Source: Pseudarthrobacter cellobiosi
Lineage (GTDB): Bacteria > Actinomycetota > Actinomycetes > Actinomycetales > Micrococcaceae
Reading direction: 5' to 3'
Assembly (NCBI RefSeq): GCF_023913755.1
Contig: NZ_JAMXBJ010000027.1
Location: forward strand, 9,820-63,474
DNA length: 53,655 bases
How positions within the stretch are numbered: the first letter of the stretch is position 1; each line of letters starts with the position of its first letter. Below, one piece after another: positions 1-10,838 of the stretch. The notes under the pieces were generated by a model. That model was not told the origin of the DNA. It searched no databases and saw only the letters and a list, made by a program, of their open reading frames with translations. A program made the translations under genes and the position numbers.

Positions 1-1155
1 GATGATCACCATGCCGATGACCACTACCCTGATGATCACCACCCCGACACCGGCCTGTTCGCCGGCCCAGCCGCGGTTTCCGTAGTGGCGAAGCCCTCCA
101 AGAAGGTGCGGCGCCGGCGCCGCCTCCTGGCCCTGTTCCTGACCCTTGTGGTCTTCGTGGCAGCGATCGCCGTGGGCGCGCAGTTCCTGAAGCCCCTGCT
201 TGGAAACGACAAAGCGGCCGACTACCCCGGCCCCGGCACGGGCGAAGTCATAGTTTCGGTCCAGCCAGGTGAAGGTACGCGCTCTGTGGCCACCAAACTG
301 GAAAGCGGGAAAGTCGTGGCCAACGCTGACACTTTCCTGCAGGCATTTGCTTCTTCCGGCGGAACGCTGTCGCCGGGGGACTACACGTTCATGATGGAAA
401 TGAAGAACTCCGACGCCGTCAGCGTCCTTCTCGGCACCGACAAGAGCAAGGTCATCTACTTCGCATTGAGTGCCGGTCTCAGGGTCGGCGAGTCGCTTCA
501 GGCCATATCCGAGGGCTCCGGTGTATCGCTGCAGCAACTGAAGGAGCTCAGCAACGCTCCCGCACAGTTTGGGCTCCCAGCCAACGCCAAGAACCTTGAG
601 GGCTACCTCGCTCCGGGGGAGTACCGCTTCCCGCTCGGCACACCGGCCAAGGACATCCTCCAGTCACTGGTCAAGGGAACCACCGACGAACTGGTGGCAC
701 AGGGCATCACCGATCCGGCGAAGCAGTATGAAGCCGTGATCGTGGCGAGCATTGTGCAGGCCGAAGGCGGCCAGGCTGAGTACGGCGATGTTGCAGGAGC
801 CATCTACAACCGCCTCAAGCCGAATGACCAGACCTCCGGTTACCTGCAGGTCGATTCGGCCGTGACGTACGGGCTGGGCACCAAGAGCTTCAACTTCACC
901 GATGAAGAGCGCCAGGACAAGTCCAACCTCTACAACACCTACGCCAACCCCGGCCTACCGCCGGGCCCCATCGGCTCCCCGGGCAAGACCGCTATCGACG
1001 CTGCGGCGAAGCCCAAAACCAACGACTACCTCTACTGGGTAACCATCAACCTGGACACGAAAGAGACAAAGTTCTCTAAGACGCTCGACGAGCACAACGT
1101 CTACGTCAACCAGTACAACACCTGGTGCCAGGCCAACGTGGGCCGCTGCACATGA
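1..1155 (+). CDS. mltG: Endolytic transglycosylase MltG, 5' end outside window
   Basis: MltG cleaves nascent peptidoglycan glycan strands at the outer face of the membrane. Counting from the GTG at 85, an Arg/Lys-rich stretch (residues 5-13) precedes one membrane segment (about 14-34), then a LysM-like region and the YceG catalytic domain. The catalytic Glu is about residue 227 in IVQAEGGQAEYGDVAGAIYNRL-type sequence (compare Glu218 of E. coli). The motifs LQVDSAVTYGLG and YNTYANPGLPPGPIGSPG are typical of the family. The frame is open back to base 1 and encodes an Asp/His-rich stretch, so the true start is probably upstream and GTG 85 is only the first in-window start codon that gives a membrane-anchored protein. 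The stop overlaps the aroE start (ATGA). Family is certain; the N-terminus is not. Confidence 0.93.
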   Translation, partial: DDHHADDHYPDDHHPDTGLFAGPAAVSVVAKPSKKVRRRRRLLALFLTLVVFVAAIAVGAQFLKPLLGNDKAADYPGPGTGEVIVSVQPGEGTRSVATKLESGKVVANADTFLQAFASSGGTLSPGDYTFMMEMKNSDAVSVLLGTDKSKVIYFALSAGLRVGESLQAISEGSGVSLQQLKELSNAPAQFGLPANAKNLEGYLAPGEYRFPLGTPAKDILQSLVKGTTDELVAQGITDPAKQYEAVIVASIVQAEGGQAEYGDVAGAIYNRLKPNDQTSGYLQVDSAVTYGLGTKSFNFTDEERQDKSNLYNTYANPGLPPGPIGSPGKTAIDAAAKPKTNDYLYWVTINLDTKETKFSKTLDEHNVYVNQYNTWCQANVGRCT

Positions 1156-2012
1156 GTCTCCGGGCCGCCGTCCTGGGCCATCCGATCAGCCACTCCAAAT
1201 CCCCGGCCCTGCACCTGGCGGCCTACCGCAAACTCGGGATGGACATCGACTACACGGCCCTGGACCTGACCGAGCAGGCTCTGCCCGCGTTTATGGAACA
1301 GGTCAGGACACAGCAGGGCTGGCGTGGTCTCTCAGTCACCATGCCCCTGAAATCAGGCATGGTTGCCGAAGTGGACGAAGTCCGCGGCGTGGCACGGACA
1401 CTGGGCGTGGTCAACACCGTCGCCTTCGAGGAAAACCTCGGCTCCGTCAGGCGTATCGGCTACAACACCGACGTCGCCGGCATCGTCAACGCTGTCCTTA
1501 ACGCCGGAGTGGCGGCCAGCCCCGCCGCCGTGGTGCTGGGCGGAGGCGGTACAGCCGCAGCCGCAGTGGCCGCGCTGAAGGATCTGGGCACGCAGCACGC
1601 CCAGGTGTTCGTCCGGGACATCTCCCGGGCCGACGAAGCACGCGCCGCCGCGGCCGGAGTAGGCCTTTCCATCGTCGTCCGGCCGCTGACCGAAGCCGCC
1701 GTTCCGACCGCAAGTGCCGACGTCGTAATTTCCACGCTCCCGCCGCGCGCAGCGGACGGGCTGGCGGCGGAGATCGCCGCGTTGGGGACCGGAACACCCG
1801 GTGTCCTCCTGGACGTGGCCTATGATCCGTGGCCCAGCCAGATTGCGTCGGCGTGGCAGTCCGGCGGCGGTGCGGTGGTGCCCGGACTCGAAATGTTGAT
1901 GTACCAGGCGGTGGAACAGGTACGCCTGTTCACCGGCCGCGGTGACGACGTTAATGCAGCTGTCATAGATGTGATGTGCGACTCAGTCGGCCTTCCCCGA
2001 CGGGCGTTCTGA
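1152..2012 (+). CDS. aroE: Shikimate dehydrogenase (NADP+)
   Basis: Reduces 3-dehydroshikimate to shikimate, step 4 of chorismate synthesis, in the cytoplasm. The substrate half has SHSKSPALH near the N-terminus, catalytic Lys67 in GLSVTMPLK and Asp107 in GYNTD. The nucleotide half has a glycine loop (GGGGTAAAA, about 129-137), and the C-terminus has the usual [10 protein letters not shown] helix. At 286 residues it is family-typical. The frame is open to an ATG at 1125, but ATG 1152 overlaps the mltG stop and gives the conserved N-terminus [17 protein letters not shown], so it is preferred. Neighbours aroC, aroK and aroB make this a shikimate block. Confidence 0.95.
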   Translation: MSLRAAVLGHPISHSKSPALHLAAYRKLGMDIDYTALDLTEQALPAFMEQVRTQQGWRGLSVTMPLKSGMVAEVDEVRGVARTLGVVNTVAFEENLGSVRRIGYNTDVAGIVNAVLNAGVAASPAAVVLGGGGTAAAAVAALKDLGTQHAQVFVRDISRADEARAAAAGVGLSIVVRPLTEAAVPTASADVVISTLPPRAADGLAAEIAALGTGTPGVLLDVAYDPWPSQIASAWQSGGGAVVPGLEMLMYQAVEQVRLFTGRGDDVNAAVIDVMCDSVGLPRRAF

Positions 2013-2038
2013 CCGCCATACGTGGCAGGATGGAAATT

Positions 2039-3237
2039 ATGTTGCGTTGGTTGACTGCCGGTGAATCCCATGGTCCGGCCCTGATGGGAATTATTGAAGG
2101 CGTCCCCGCCGGTGTTGAACTCACCAGCGGGCAGATCGCCGATTCATTGGCACGCCGCCGTCTTGGCTACGGCCGGGGCGCACGGATGAAGTTCGAGCAG
2201 GACGTCGTGACCATTCTCGGCGGCGTCCGCCACGGCCTGACCCAGGGCGGTCCTGTGGCCGTCCAAGTCGCCAACACCGAATGGCCCAAGTGGGAGCAGA
2301 TCATGTCTGCCGATCCCGTGGATCCGGAAATCCTGGCGGACCAGGCCCGCAACGCACCGCTGACCCGGCCCCGTCCGGGACACGCAGACTTCACCGGGAT
2401 GCAGAAGTACGGATTCTCCGAGGCCCGCCCTGTCCTGGAACGCGCCAGCGCCCGGGAGACCGCCACACGGGTTGCCATGGGCACCGTGGCGTCCCAGTTC
2501 CTCAAAGCGCTCGGCATCGAACTGGTCAGCCACACAGTCTCCATTGCCAGCGTGACCGTACCGGAGGGCCGTCCGCTGCCCGTTCCGGCCAACGTGATTG
2601 CGCTCGACGCCGATCCTTTGCGCTGCTTTGACCGTGAGACCTCTGACGCCATGGTGGCCGAGGTTGACGCTGCTCACAAGGAAGGCGAAACCCTGGGCGG
2701 TGTGGTGGAGGTACTCGCGTACGGACTGCCGCCGGGACTGGGCAGCTATGTCCACTGGGACCGCAGGCTTGATTCGCGCCTCGCCGCCGCCCTGATGGGC
2801 ATCCAGGCCATCAAGGGCGTGGAGGTCGGCGACGGTTTCCTGACAGCTGCGCGCCGCGGCTCCGCTGCCCACGACGAAATCGTCAAGGACGCGGACGGCA
2901 AGATCATCCGGACCAGCAACCGGGCCGGCGGCATCGAAGGCGGCATGAGCATCGGCGACGTCCTGCGCGTACGTGCGGCCATGAAACCCATCGCCACGGT
3001 GCCCCGCGCCCTGCGCACAGTTGACGTCAGCACGGGAGAGCCTGCCAAGGCGCACCACCAGCGCTCCGACGTCTGTGCCGTGCCGGCTGCCGGCGTGGTG
3101 GCTGAGGCGATGGTGGCGCTGGTCCTGGCGGAAGCCGTCACCGAAAAGTTCGGCGGTGACTCCGTGGCGGAGACCGCCCGCAACATCAAGGGTTACCTGG
3201 ACAACATTCCGGCATCCCTGGACTCGATCGGCCACTA

Positions 3238-3238
<1 letters not shown>
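2039..3238 (+). CDS. aroC: Chorismate synthase
   Basis: Converts 5-enolpyruvylshikimate 3-phosphate to chorismate using reduced FMN. The signatures are intact: GESHG at the N-terminus, [14 protein letters not shown] around residue 110, and near the C-terminus the [17 protein letters not shown] block. The start ATG 2039 gives [12 protein letters not shown], as in other actinobacterial enzymes, and lies about 8 bases after an AGGATGG ribosome site. In-frame upstream starts (1976, 2030) would add non-conserved residues and overlap aroE. Length is 399 residues. The TAG stop shares a base with the aroK GTG start, so translation is probably coupled. Confidence 0.96.
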
Positions 3239-4894
<1,656 letters not shown>

Positions 4895-4895
<1 letters not shown>

Positions 4896-5413
4896 TGCAG
4901 GGCGACGTGGCGGGCACCAGCGACTGGCCCGAGGCTGGCTTCCCCGGAATCCGGATCAACCCGGTCTCCCTGCTGCCGGAGATTGTCAACGAGGACGCCT
5001 GCCGCGCGGCCCTGGCGGCGTCCACGGACCCGTCAGACCAGATCTTCGTCCTGATCGTGGAAGGGCACGCTGCGGAGGCGGCCGAACTGCTCGCGGAGGC
5101 CCGCTTCAAGGACCCTGAGTCTTTCCGGCTCCGCACGTTCGAGGCCGAGGTGCTGCGCGTCTCACACCGCACCGACCGCGCCCTTGATTTGTTCAGGCAG
5201 TTGCTCGCGGAGTTCCAAGGCACTGACCGTGAAGCCCTGGTCCTGCAACACCTGGGCAAGACTCAATACGCCGCCGGACACACGTCCGCCGCGGTGGAAG
5301 CCTTTGCCCGTGCACTGGATCTGCGGGTCGCGCAATCGGCTGATGCCGCACAGATCTACTCGTCCACCGTGGCGCTACAGCGGGCCCGCGACGTCCTGGA
5401 TCTCGCCTGCTGA
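4895..5413 (+). CDS. Small TPR-like helical protein downstream of aroB
   Basis: A cytoplasmic 172-residue protein of unknown biochemical function. No signal peptide or membrane segment is seen. The sequence is helical and acidic, with repeating small/large spacing of tetratricopeptide type over residues 35-165 (for example EGHAAEAAELLAEARFKDPES and LQHLGKTQYAAGHTSAAVEAF). TPR proteins normally act as binding scaffolds, but no partner can be inferred. The start ATG 4895 shares its A with the aroB stop (TGATG), so it is the sixth gene of the coupled mltG-aro chain. It closes that chain before the efp promoter. Confidence 0.8.
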
Positions 5414-5441
5414 CACGCCTGTCACGTTCCGGGGTGGGCGG

Positions 5442-5486
5442 CCGGTAAAGCCCGGACGCAGGCCGCCCGGGTTTTACCGGTAGAAT
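5442..5486 (+). promoter_or_regulatory. Inverted repeat abutting the putative efp promoter -10
   Basis: CCGGTAAAGCCCGG (5442-5455) and CCGGGTTTTACCGG (5467-5480) form a 14-base inverted repeat with one G-T wobble and an 11-base loop. The repeat ends exactly at TAGAAT (5481-5486), a good actinobacterial -10. No convincing -35 was seen. The repeat may terminate the aro transcript, bind a regulator at the efp promoter, or both. The resulting efp leader would be about 100 bases and contains two short 5-bp hairpins (5531-5545, 5551-5569). Confidence 0.45.
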
Positions 5487-5591
5487 GGTTCTTGGATTTT
5501 TGATAAACACGCGCTGGCGGGCCGTTCGGCATGCCTGGCCGGCATAGAACGTCTGACAACTGACCAGACAGATAGAAACCAGAGGATACCA

Positions 5592-6155
5592 GTGGCAACC
5601 ACTAACGACATCAAGAACGGAACGGTCCTGAAGCTTGAGGGCCAGCTCTGGAACATCATTGAATTCCAGCACGTCAAGCCCGGCAAAGGTGGCGCGTTTG
5701 TGCGGACCAAGATGCGGAACGTGATGTCCGGCAAAGTTGTAGACAAGACGTTCAACGCCGGCCTTAAGATCGAGACCGCCACGGTTGACCGCCGCGACTA
5801 CCAGTACCTGTACCAGGACGGCGCCGACTTCGTGTTTATGGACACCTCGGACTTCGACCAGCTCACCGTCTCCGGCGCCACTGTTGGCGACGCCACCAAC
5901 TTCATGCTGGAGAACCAGATGGTGAACATCGCCATCCACGAAGGCAACCCGCTCTACATCGAACTTCCTCCCAGCGTTGTCCTGGAGATCACCTACACCG
6001 AGCCTGGCCTGCAGGGCGACCGCTCCTCGGCCGGCACCAAGCCCGCAACGCTGGAAACCGGCTACGAGATCCAGGTTCCGTTGTTCGTCGAGAACAACAC
6101 CAAGGTCAAGGTCGATACTCGCGACGGCAGCTACCTCGGCCGGGTCAGCGAGTAG
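5592..6155 (+). CDS. efp: Translation elongation factor P
   Basis: Binds the ribosome between the P and E sites and rescues stalling at polyproline. Its three beta-barrel domains are in order. Domain I carries the tip Lys in VKPGKGGAF (about residue 33), which faces the peptidyl-transferase centre. The C-terminal domain has [29 protein letters not shown], the EF-P signature. At 187 residues it has standard length. GTG 5592 follows an AGAGGA ribosome site (5581-5586). The stop TAG shares its G with the nusB start, so the two are translationally coupled. Confidence 0.97.
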   Translation: MATTNDIKNGTVLKLEGQLWNIIEFQHVKPGKGGAFVRTKMRNVMSGKVVDKTFNAGLKIETATVDRRDYQYLYQDGADFVFMDTSDFDQLTVSGATVGDATNFMLENQMVNIAIHEGNPLYIELPPSVVLEITYTEPGLQGDRSSAGTKPATLETGYEIQVPLFVENNTKVKVDTRDGSYLGRVSE

Positions 6156-6565
6156 TGAGCGCACGCGGTAAGGCCCGTAACAGGGCGCTGGATGTCCTCT
6201 TCGAAGCTGAGCAGCGCTCGGTTTCCGCCTTCGATGTACTCAGGTCCCGGCGCGAACTGACAGACCAGATCGTGAACCCGTACACCTTGGAAATCGTGGA
6301 AGGCGTCGTCTCACAGCAGACCGCCATCGACGAATTCCTCGAGACCTATTCCCAGGGCTGGACCCTGGAACGTATGCCTTCGGTGGACCGGATCATCCTG
6401 CGGATCGGCACCTGGGAACTGCTGTACAACGACGACGTTCCCGACGGTGTCGCGGTCAGTGAGGCAGTGGCACTGTCCAAGACGCTCTCAACGGATGAAT
6501 CGCCGTCGTTCATTAACGGCCTCCTCGGCCGGCTGCAGCAGCTGAAGCCCTCCCTCTTGGCCTGA
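6155..6565 (+). CDS. nusB: Transcription antitermination factor NusB
   Basis: RNA-binding helical protein that, with NusE (S10), supports processive rRNA transcription. The N-terminal helix SARGKARNRALDVLFEAEQR and the core RMPSVDRIILRIGTWELLYNDDVPDGVAVSEAVALSK-type region are characteristic, as is SPSFINGLLGRL near the end. At 136 residues it has standard length. The GTG start at 6155 overlaps the efp stop by one base. It is the last gene before a strong terminator and the accessory operon. Confidence 0.96.
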   Translation: MSARGKARNRALDVLFEAEQRSVSAFDVLRSRRELTDQIVNPYTLEIVEGVVSQQTAIDEFLETYSQGWTLERMPSVDRIILRIGTWELLYNDDVPDGVAVSEAVALSKTLSTDESPSFINGLLGRLQQLKPSLLA

Positions 6566-6574
6566 GCTGTTACG

Positions 6575-6643
6575 GCGCGGGCAAAGAGCCCGCGCAGAGC
6601 GTCATGAAGAGCCCCGGCCAGGTCCACCTGGCCGGGGCACTTT
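6575..6643 (+). terminator. Double stem-loop terminator after nusB
   Basis: Two perfect hairpins follow nusB. The first has an 8-bp stem, GCGCGGGC / GCCCGCGC (6575-6595, loop AAAGA). The second has a 12-bp stem, GCCCCGGCCAGG / CCTGGCCGGGGC (6611-6638, loop TCCA), followed by ACTTT. The T tail is weak, as is common in high-GC actinobacteria. This separates the housekeeping operon from the GntR-controlled operon. Confidence 0.8.
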
Positions 6644-6672
6644 GCGTCCCGGAAACGATCGCTGACCGGCGC

Positions 6673-6686
6673 TTCCTATAGGATCT
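6673..6686 (+). promoter_or_regulatory. Operator and possible leaderless promoter of the GntR regulator
   Basis: TTCCTATAGGATCT holds the perfect 10-base palindrome TCCTATAGGA. Exactly the same 14 bases occur in the opposite orientation at 7516-7529, before the first catabolic gene. Only four bases separate the site from the ATG at 6691. Within it, TAGGAT (6679-6684) fits a -10 hexamer that would place the start of transcription at or near the ATG, giving a leaderless mRNA. Alternatively AGGA (6680-6683) serves as ribosome site. Either way, binding here would autoregulate the gene. Confidence 0.6.
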
Positions 6687-6690
6687 GACT

Positions 6691-7425
6691 ATGCAAAACG
6701 CGTCCCCAGGCCCCCGCGCCGGCAGCAGCACAGATGACCAGACCGGCCCCCGCAGGACCGGCCGCGCGGTCAGCCGCGAGGTGCTGGCGGACCACGTTTA
6801 TGCGGAGCTCCTGGCCTCCCTCATGGATGGCCGGCTGGCGCCCGGCGCCGTGGTCAGCATTGACGGGACGGCCCGCGAACTGGACGTTTCTCCCACTCCG
6901 GTCCGCGAGGCCCTTGCACGGCTTGAGCACACCGGAATGGTCCGCAGGGTGGCGCTGAAAGGCTACCGCGTGGCTCCCGTTTTTACGCAAGAGGATTTTG
7001 CGGAGCTGATGGAGGCGCGGTTGGCAATCGAGCCCGTCAACGCCCGGCTGGCCTGTGAACGCATCAACCAGCACGGCCTGGCCGAGCTCGGGAAGGCCGT
7101 CGAGGACTTGAAATCCGCACCGCGGGGACCTTCGTTTGCCGAGTTCAAGGACTACCTCGAAGCGGACGAGAGGTTCCACCAGCTGATTGCGCGGCAAACG
7201 GGCAATCAGTTTATGGAGGCCGCCTACTCAGCCCTTGGGGGACAGGTCCAACGGTTCCGGCTTTTTGGCGGCGTGGGCATTACGGACGCCGAGCACGCCA
7301 TCGCGGAACACCAGGCAGTCCTGGATGCCGTTACCACCGGGGATCCGGACAAAGCAGCGGCAGCCATGGCGGACCACATCCGCAAGGTCCGTTCCCGGGC
7401 CATTGCCGACGCCCCGGAAAGCTAA
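6691..7425 (+). CDS. GntR/FadR-family transcriptional regulator
   Basis: A DNA-binding repressor, presumably of the adjacent catabolic operon. The winged helix is at residues 28-95: the HTH contains ARELDVSPTPVREALARLEHTGMV and the wing is RRVALKGYRV. The FCD ligand domain (about 100-235) retains the metal/carboxylate-binding residues Asp in the early helix, His in RFHQLI, His in AEHQAVLDAV and His in ADHIRKV. FCD regulators typically bind an organic acid or phosphorylated intermediate. Two identical 14-base sites flank this gene and the operon it precedes. The inducer is unknown; an operon substrate or intermediate is likely. Confidence 0.85.
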   Translation: MQNASPGPRAGSSTDDQTGPRRTGRAVSREVLADHVYAELLASLMDGRLAPGAVVSIDGTARELDVSPTPVREALARLEHTGMVRRVALKGYRVAPVFTQEDFAELMEARLAIEPVNARLACERINQHGLAELGKAVEDLKSAPRGPSFAEFKDYLEADERFHQLIARQTGNQFMEAAYSALGGQVQRFRLFGGVGITDAEHAIAEHQAVLDAVTTGDPDKAAAAMADHIRKVRSRAIADAPES

Positions 7426-7493
7426 ACCCGGCCCCATCCAGGTAGCGCTCCAGAGCCCTATCTAGTTTGGGAGGACCCAGCCAGGATGTGATC

Positions 7494-7529
7494 TTGACAA
7501 CTCTTTTTTGATAGTAGATCCTATAGGAA
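7494..7529 (+). promoter_or_regulatory. Operon promoter with GntR operator
   Basis: A perfect TTGACA (7494-7499) is followed 17 bases later by GATCCT (7517-7522), a weak -10. The operator copy AGATCCTATAGGAA (7516-7529) covers the -10 region and is the exact reverse complement of the site at 6673-6686. A regulator bound here would exclude RNA polymerase, so the arrangement predicts repression. The ribosome site AGGAG (7543-7547) of the first structural gene lies downstream. Confidence 0.6.
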
Positions 7530-7556
7530 AGAGGATACGAAGAGGAGTAAAGCACC

Positions 7557-8558
7557 GTGGCTTACACAGCTGAGAATTGGCCCATCACCGCGGCACTGCT
7601 GCAGTTTCCGGGAACTGATGCCAAGGGCACACAGATCAATGACGCCGACGCGTCCAGTTGGGCGGAAGTCCTGACCGAGGTCAAGGAAGCCGGCTTCACC
7701 AACGCTGACCTGACCGACAGCTGGGTCCGCCCCGGCGATCTGAGCAACGAGCGGCTCGCCGAGTTCAAGCAGACCGCAGAGATTGTGGGCATCGGGATCC
7801 CGGTCATTTCCGCCATCCGCCGCAGCGTGATCCACCAGACGGACTGGGCAGACAACCTCGCCTACAGCCACCGGACCATCGACGCAGCCGCCGAGCTCGG
7901 CTGCGAAGTAGTTTCCTTCGGACTGCACCAAGCCATTACTCCGGAGCAGCAGAAGCAGCTGTGGTTCTGGACCGTTGAGGGCTACAAGGACCCGGTGGGG
8001 GACAAGGAAGTGTGGGGCAAGGCAGTCTCCCGCATCCGTGAGCTGGGCAAGCACGCAGCAGACGCCGGCGTCCTGCTCTCCCTGGAGATGTACGAGGATA
8101 CCTACCTCGGCACGGCAGACTCCTCGGTACAGCTGGTGCAGGACATCGGCCTGGCCAATGTTGGGCTCAACCCGGACCTCGGCAACCTGATCCGGCTGCA
8201 CCGGCCCATCGAGGACTGGCGCGAAATGGTAGCCAAGACCATGCCGTACTCGAACTACTGGCACATGAAGAACTACATCCGGGACGAGGACGTGGCGCGG
8301 GACAGCTACATCACCATGCCCGCCCCGATGGAGAGCGGCCTCATCAACTACCGCGAAGCCTTCAAGGTTGCACTCGCCGCCGGCTACCAGGGCATCATCT
8401 GCGCCGAGCACTACGGCGGGGACGGCCTGAGCGTTACGGCACGCAACCAGGAGTACCTCCGCCGCCATGTCCTGCCGAAGCGGGACGGCTACGCCCTGGG
8501 CCAGAGCCAGGTGTCCCAGGGGCGGCAACAGCCCGCCGCGGAACTGGCAGGAGTCTAG
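7557..8558 (+). CDS. Sugar isomerase/epimerase-like TIM-barrel protein (possible oxo-sugar-acid decarboxylase)
   Basis: A member of the AP-endonuclease-2/xylose-isomerase-like TIM-barrel superfamily, cytoplasmic, 333 residues. Metal-site candidates lie in SLEMYEDTYLG (Glu), LNPDLGN (Asp), YWHMKNY (His) and CAEHYGGDG (Glu), the usual E-D-H-E arrangement of the fold. It starts the GntR-controlled operon at GTG 7557 and is followed after eight bases by the kinase gene. In erythritol/threitol and apionate pathways, TIM-barrel proteins of this superfamily isomerise tetrulose phosphates or decarboxylate 3-oxo-isoapionate to L-erythrulose. A separate LerI is present here, so the decarboxylase role (OiaC-like) is a reasonable guess, but substrate specificity is not visible in the sequence. 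Confidence 0.75.
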   Translation: MAYTAENWPITAALLQFPGTDAKGTQINDADASSWAEVLTEVKEAGFTNADLTDSWVRPGDLSNERLAEFKQTAEIVGIGIPVISAIRRSVIHQTDWADNLAYSHRTIDAAAELGCEVVSFGLHQAITPEQQKQLWFWTVEGYKDPVGDKEVWGKAVSRIRELGKHAADAGVLLSLEMYEDTYLGTADSSVQLVQDIGLANVGLNPDLGNLIRLHRPIEDWREMVAKTMPYSNYWHMKNYIRDEDVARDSYITMPAPMESGLINYREAFKVALAAGYQGIICAEHYGGDGLSVTARNQEYLRRHVLPKRDGYALGQSQVSQGRQQPAAELAGV

Positions 8559-8566
8559 GAAGAGCC

Positions 8567-10357
8567 ATGACGCAGATCTTTGACAATCCCGCTGATTTCG
8601 CGGATGAGGCGCTGGACGGCTTCATCGCTGCCAACCGCGCATACGTTGCCCGCGTTGACGGCGGTGTGGTCCGCTCGACTGAGGTGCCCGCCGGCCAGGT
8701 TGCACTGGTCGTCGGCGGCGGCTCCGGCCACTACCCGGCCTTCGCCGGTCTGGTTGGGCCGGGGCTGGCAACAGCCTCCGCCTGCGGCAACATGTTCGCT
8801 TCACCGGCCGCCGGGCAGATTTACCGCGTGGCCAAAGAGGCAAACGCCGGCGGGGGAGTGCTGCTGAGCTACGGCAACTACGCGGGCGACGTCCTTCACT
8901 TCGGCCAGGCGCAGCTGCGCCTGAACGCCGAAGGCATCGAGACCCGCACCGTCACCGTCACGGACGACATCGCCAGTGCACCACCGGACCAGATCGGAAA
9001 GCGCCGCGGCATTGCCGGCGACCTCACGGTTTTCAAGATTGCCGGCGCCGCCGCCGAGGCAGGTCTGGGCCTGGACGAGGTGGAACGGCTCGCCATCAAG
9101 GCCAATGACCGCACGCGTTCCCTGGGCGTGGCCTTCGACGGCTGCACGCTGCCCGGCGCCGGCGAACCGCTCTTCCACGTGCCCGTAGGCCAGATGTCCC
9201 TGGGCCTGGGCATCCACGGGGAACCGGGCATCTCGGAACATCCCATGCCCACGGCGTCCGAACTCGCCGAACTGTTGGTCTCGCGCCTCCTCGCGGACAC
9301 CCCGGATCGCCGCGGAAGCCGCGTGGTGGCCATCGTCAACGGACTGGGGACCGTCAAGTACGATGAACTCTTCCTCCTGTTCGGCAAGATCGAGAAACTC
9401 CTCGTCAACGCCGGACTGACAGTGGTGGAACCGGAATGCGGCGAGTTGGTCACGAGCCTGGACATGTCCGGACTTTCCCTCACGCTGCTCTGGCTGGACG
9501 AGGAACTCGAACGCTACTGGGCCGCCCCTGCAGACTCACCGGCCTACCGCAAGGGCAACCTTGCAAAGCGTGCCCGCCGCGACGCTGTACAGCAGGAAGA
9601 CCTTGAGGCAGCCGAGGCGGAATCACCGTCACTGGCTTCCGCTGACCTGGGCCAGCTGGCAGCCGCCGTGCTCGCCCAGGTTCGGGACGTCGTCGTCGAG
9701 CACGAAGAGGAACTGGGCAACCTGGACGCCATTGCCGGCGACGGCGACCACGGCATCGGCATGCGCCGCGGCGTGGAAGCCGCAGTCGACGCCGCCGCGC
9801 AGGCCGCAGCGGCCGGAGCTTCGGTAGGGCGGGTGCTTGAAGCAGCCGGCGAAGCCTGGAGCGAACGAGCCGGCGGCACCTCAGGCGCACTGTGGGGATC
9901 CGCGGTCATCGCTTCAGGACTGGCCCTGGGCAACCGGGAAACCTACACCGACGAGGACGCGGTTGCCGCCGTGACCGCATTCGTGGGTGCCATTACAGAG
10001 CTCGGCAAGGCCGAGCCGGGCGACAAGACCATGGTGGACGCGCTCCTGCCCTTCCGGGAGGCTCTTCTCCGGGAGTTCGACGGCGGCACCTCCCTCGCAG
10101 GGTCTCTCACCGCAGCCGCAGTCGCTGCCCGGGCGGCGGCCGCGAAGACAGCGGAACTGCGCCCGCTCAAGGGCCGCGCCCGTCCGCTGGCCGAAAAGAG
10201 CCTCGGGCACCCCGACCCCGGCGCGGTCTCCTTTGGACTGATCGCCGAACGGATTGCCGCATACTTCCACGCCGGGCCCGCGGACCCAGGCTTCACGCAA
10301 TCAGGGCTGGCCCATTCTGAACTGGCCTCCGCGGCTGGAAAAGGAGCAACGACATGA
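8567..10357 (+). CDS. lerK: DhaKL-type kinase, probably erythrulose kinase
   Basis: A fused dihydroxyacetone-kinase-type protein (596 residues) phosphorylating a short ketose with ATP. The N-terminal DhaK domain (1-335) has [17 protein letters not shown] and His217 in GIHGEPG, the residue that forms a hemiaminal with the ketose carbonyl. The C-terminal DhaL domain (about 365-575) has the ADP-Mg loop [12 protein letters not shown] with Asp392 and Asp394. Single-chain ATP-dependent relatives include glycerone kinase and the mycobacterial L- and D-erythrulose kinases LerK/DerK. Adjacency to DerI- and LerI-like genes favours L-erythrulose 1-kinase. The stop overlaps the derI ATG (ATGA). The kinase class is certain; the exact substrate is inferred. 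Confidence 0.8.
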   Translation: MTQIFDNPADFADEALDGFIAANRAYVARVDGGVVRSTEVPAGQVALVVGGGSGHYPAFAGLVGPGLATASACGNMFASPAAGQIYRVAKEANAGGGVLLSYGNYAGDVLHFGQAQLRLNAEGIETRTVTVTDDIASAPPDQIGKRRGIAGDLTVFKIAGAAAEAGLGLDEVERLAIKANDRTRSLGVAFDGCTLPGAGEPLFHVPVGQMSLGLGIHGEPGISEHPMPTASELAELLVSRLLADTPDRRGSRVVAIVNGLGTVKYDELFLLFGKIEKLLVNAGLTVVEPECGELVTSLDMSGLSLTLLWLDEELERYWAAPADSPAYRKGNLAKRARRDAVQQEDLEAAEAESPSLASADLGQLAAAVLAQVRDVVVEHEEELGNLDAIAGDGDHGIGMRRGVEAAVDAAAQAAAAGASVGRVLEAAGEAWSERAGGTSGALWGSAVIASGLALGNRETYTDEDAVAAVTAFVGAITELGKAEPGDKTMVDALLPFREALLREFDGGTSLAGSLTAAAVAARAAAAKTAELRPLKGRARPLAEKSLGHPDPGAVSFGLIAERIAAYFHAGPADPGFTQSGLAHSELASAAGKGATT

Positions 10358-10836
10358 ATACCCACGCAGGGTGGCGCATCGTCATCGGCAACGATGAGGC
10401 CGGCGTTGAATACAAGGAAGCACTGAAAGCGCTGCTTACGGCAGACAGCCGCGTTGCCTCTGTGCTGGACATCGGTGTTGGGGCCAACGATGCCACCGCC
10501 TACCCGCACGTCGCGGTCAATGCCGCCCGTAAGGTGGCCGACGGCGACGCCGACCGTGCACTCCTCATCTGCGGAACGGGACTGGGCGTGGCCATCGCAG
10601 CCAACAAGGTCCCCGGAATCCGGGCCGTGACGGCCCACGACAGCTATTCCGTGGAGCGCTCCGTCCTCAGCAACAACGCCCAGGTCCTCACCCTGGGCCA
10701 GCGGGTCATCGGCCTGGAACTCGCCAAGAAGCTCGTGGGCGAGTGGCTCAAGTACCGCTTTGATGAAAGTTCAGCGTCCGCCGACAAGGTCGACGCCATC
10801 TGCTCCTATGAGCCCGAATACACGAAGGCAGTCTGA
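10354..10836 (+). CDS. derI: RpiB-family D-erythrulose 4-phosphate isomerase
   Basis: An RpiB/LacAB-family sugar-phosphate isomerase of 160 residues. The active-site loop is [20 protein letters not shown], with the nucleophilic Cys in CGTG. The following segment [19 protein letters not shown] is the DerI/EryI-type variant of the RpiB motif. It would convert D-erythrulose 4-phosphate to D-erythrose 4-phosphate, which enters the pentose-phosphate pathway. An AAGGAG ribosome site (10341-10346) precedes ATG 10354, which overlaps the kinase stop. A housekeeping ribose-5-phosphate isomerase is less likely in this operon. Confidence 0.8.
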   Translation: MNTHAGWRIVIGNDEAGVEYKEALKALLTADSRVASVLDIGVGANDATAYPHVAVNAARKVADGDADRALLICGTGLGVAIAANKVPGIRAVTAHDSYSVERSVLSNNAQVLTLGQRVIGLELAKKLVGEWLKYRFDESSASADKVDAICSYEPEYTKAV

Positions 10837-10838
10837 TC

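Noticed and set aside
2144..3235. 363-codon minus-strand frame opposite aroC
   Set aside because: Same type of shadow; chorismate synthase is unambiguous on the plus strand.
7557..8558. Assignment of the TIM-barrel gene as a DNA repair endonuclease IV
   Set aside because: The fold family is shared, but the operon is catabolic and the metal residues E-D-H-E fit sugar isomerase-like members rather than the nine-ligand Nfo site.
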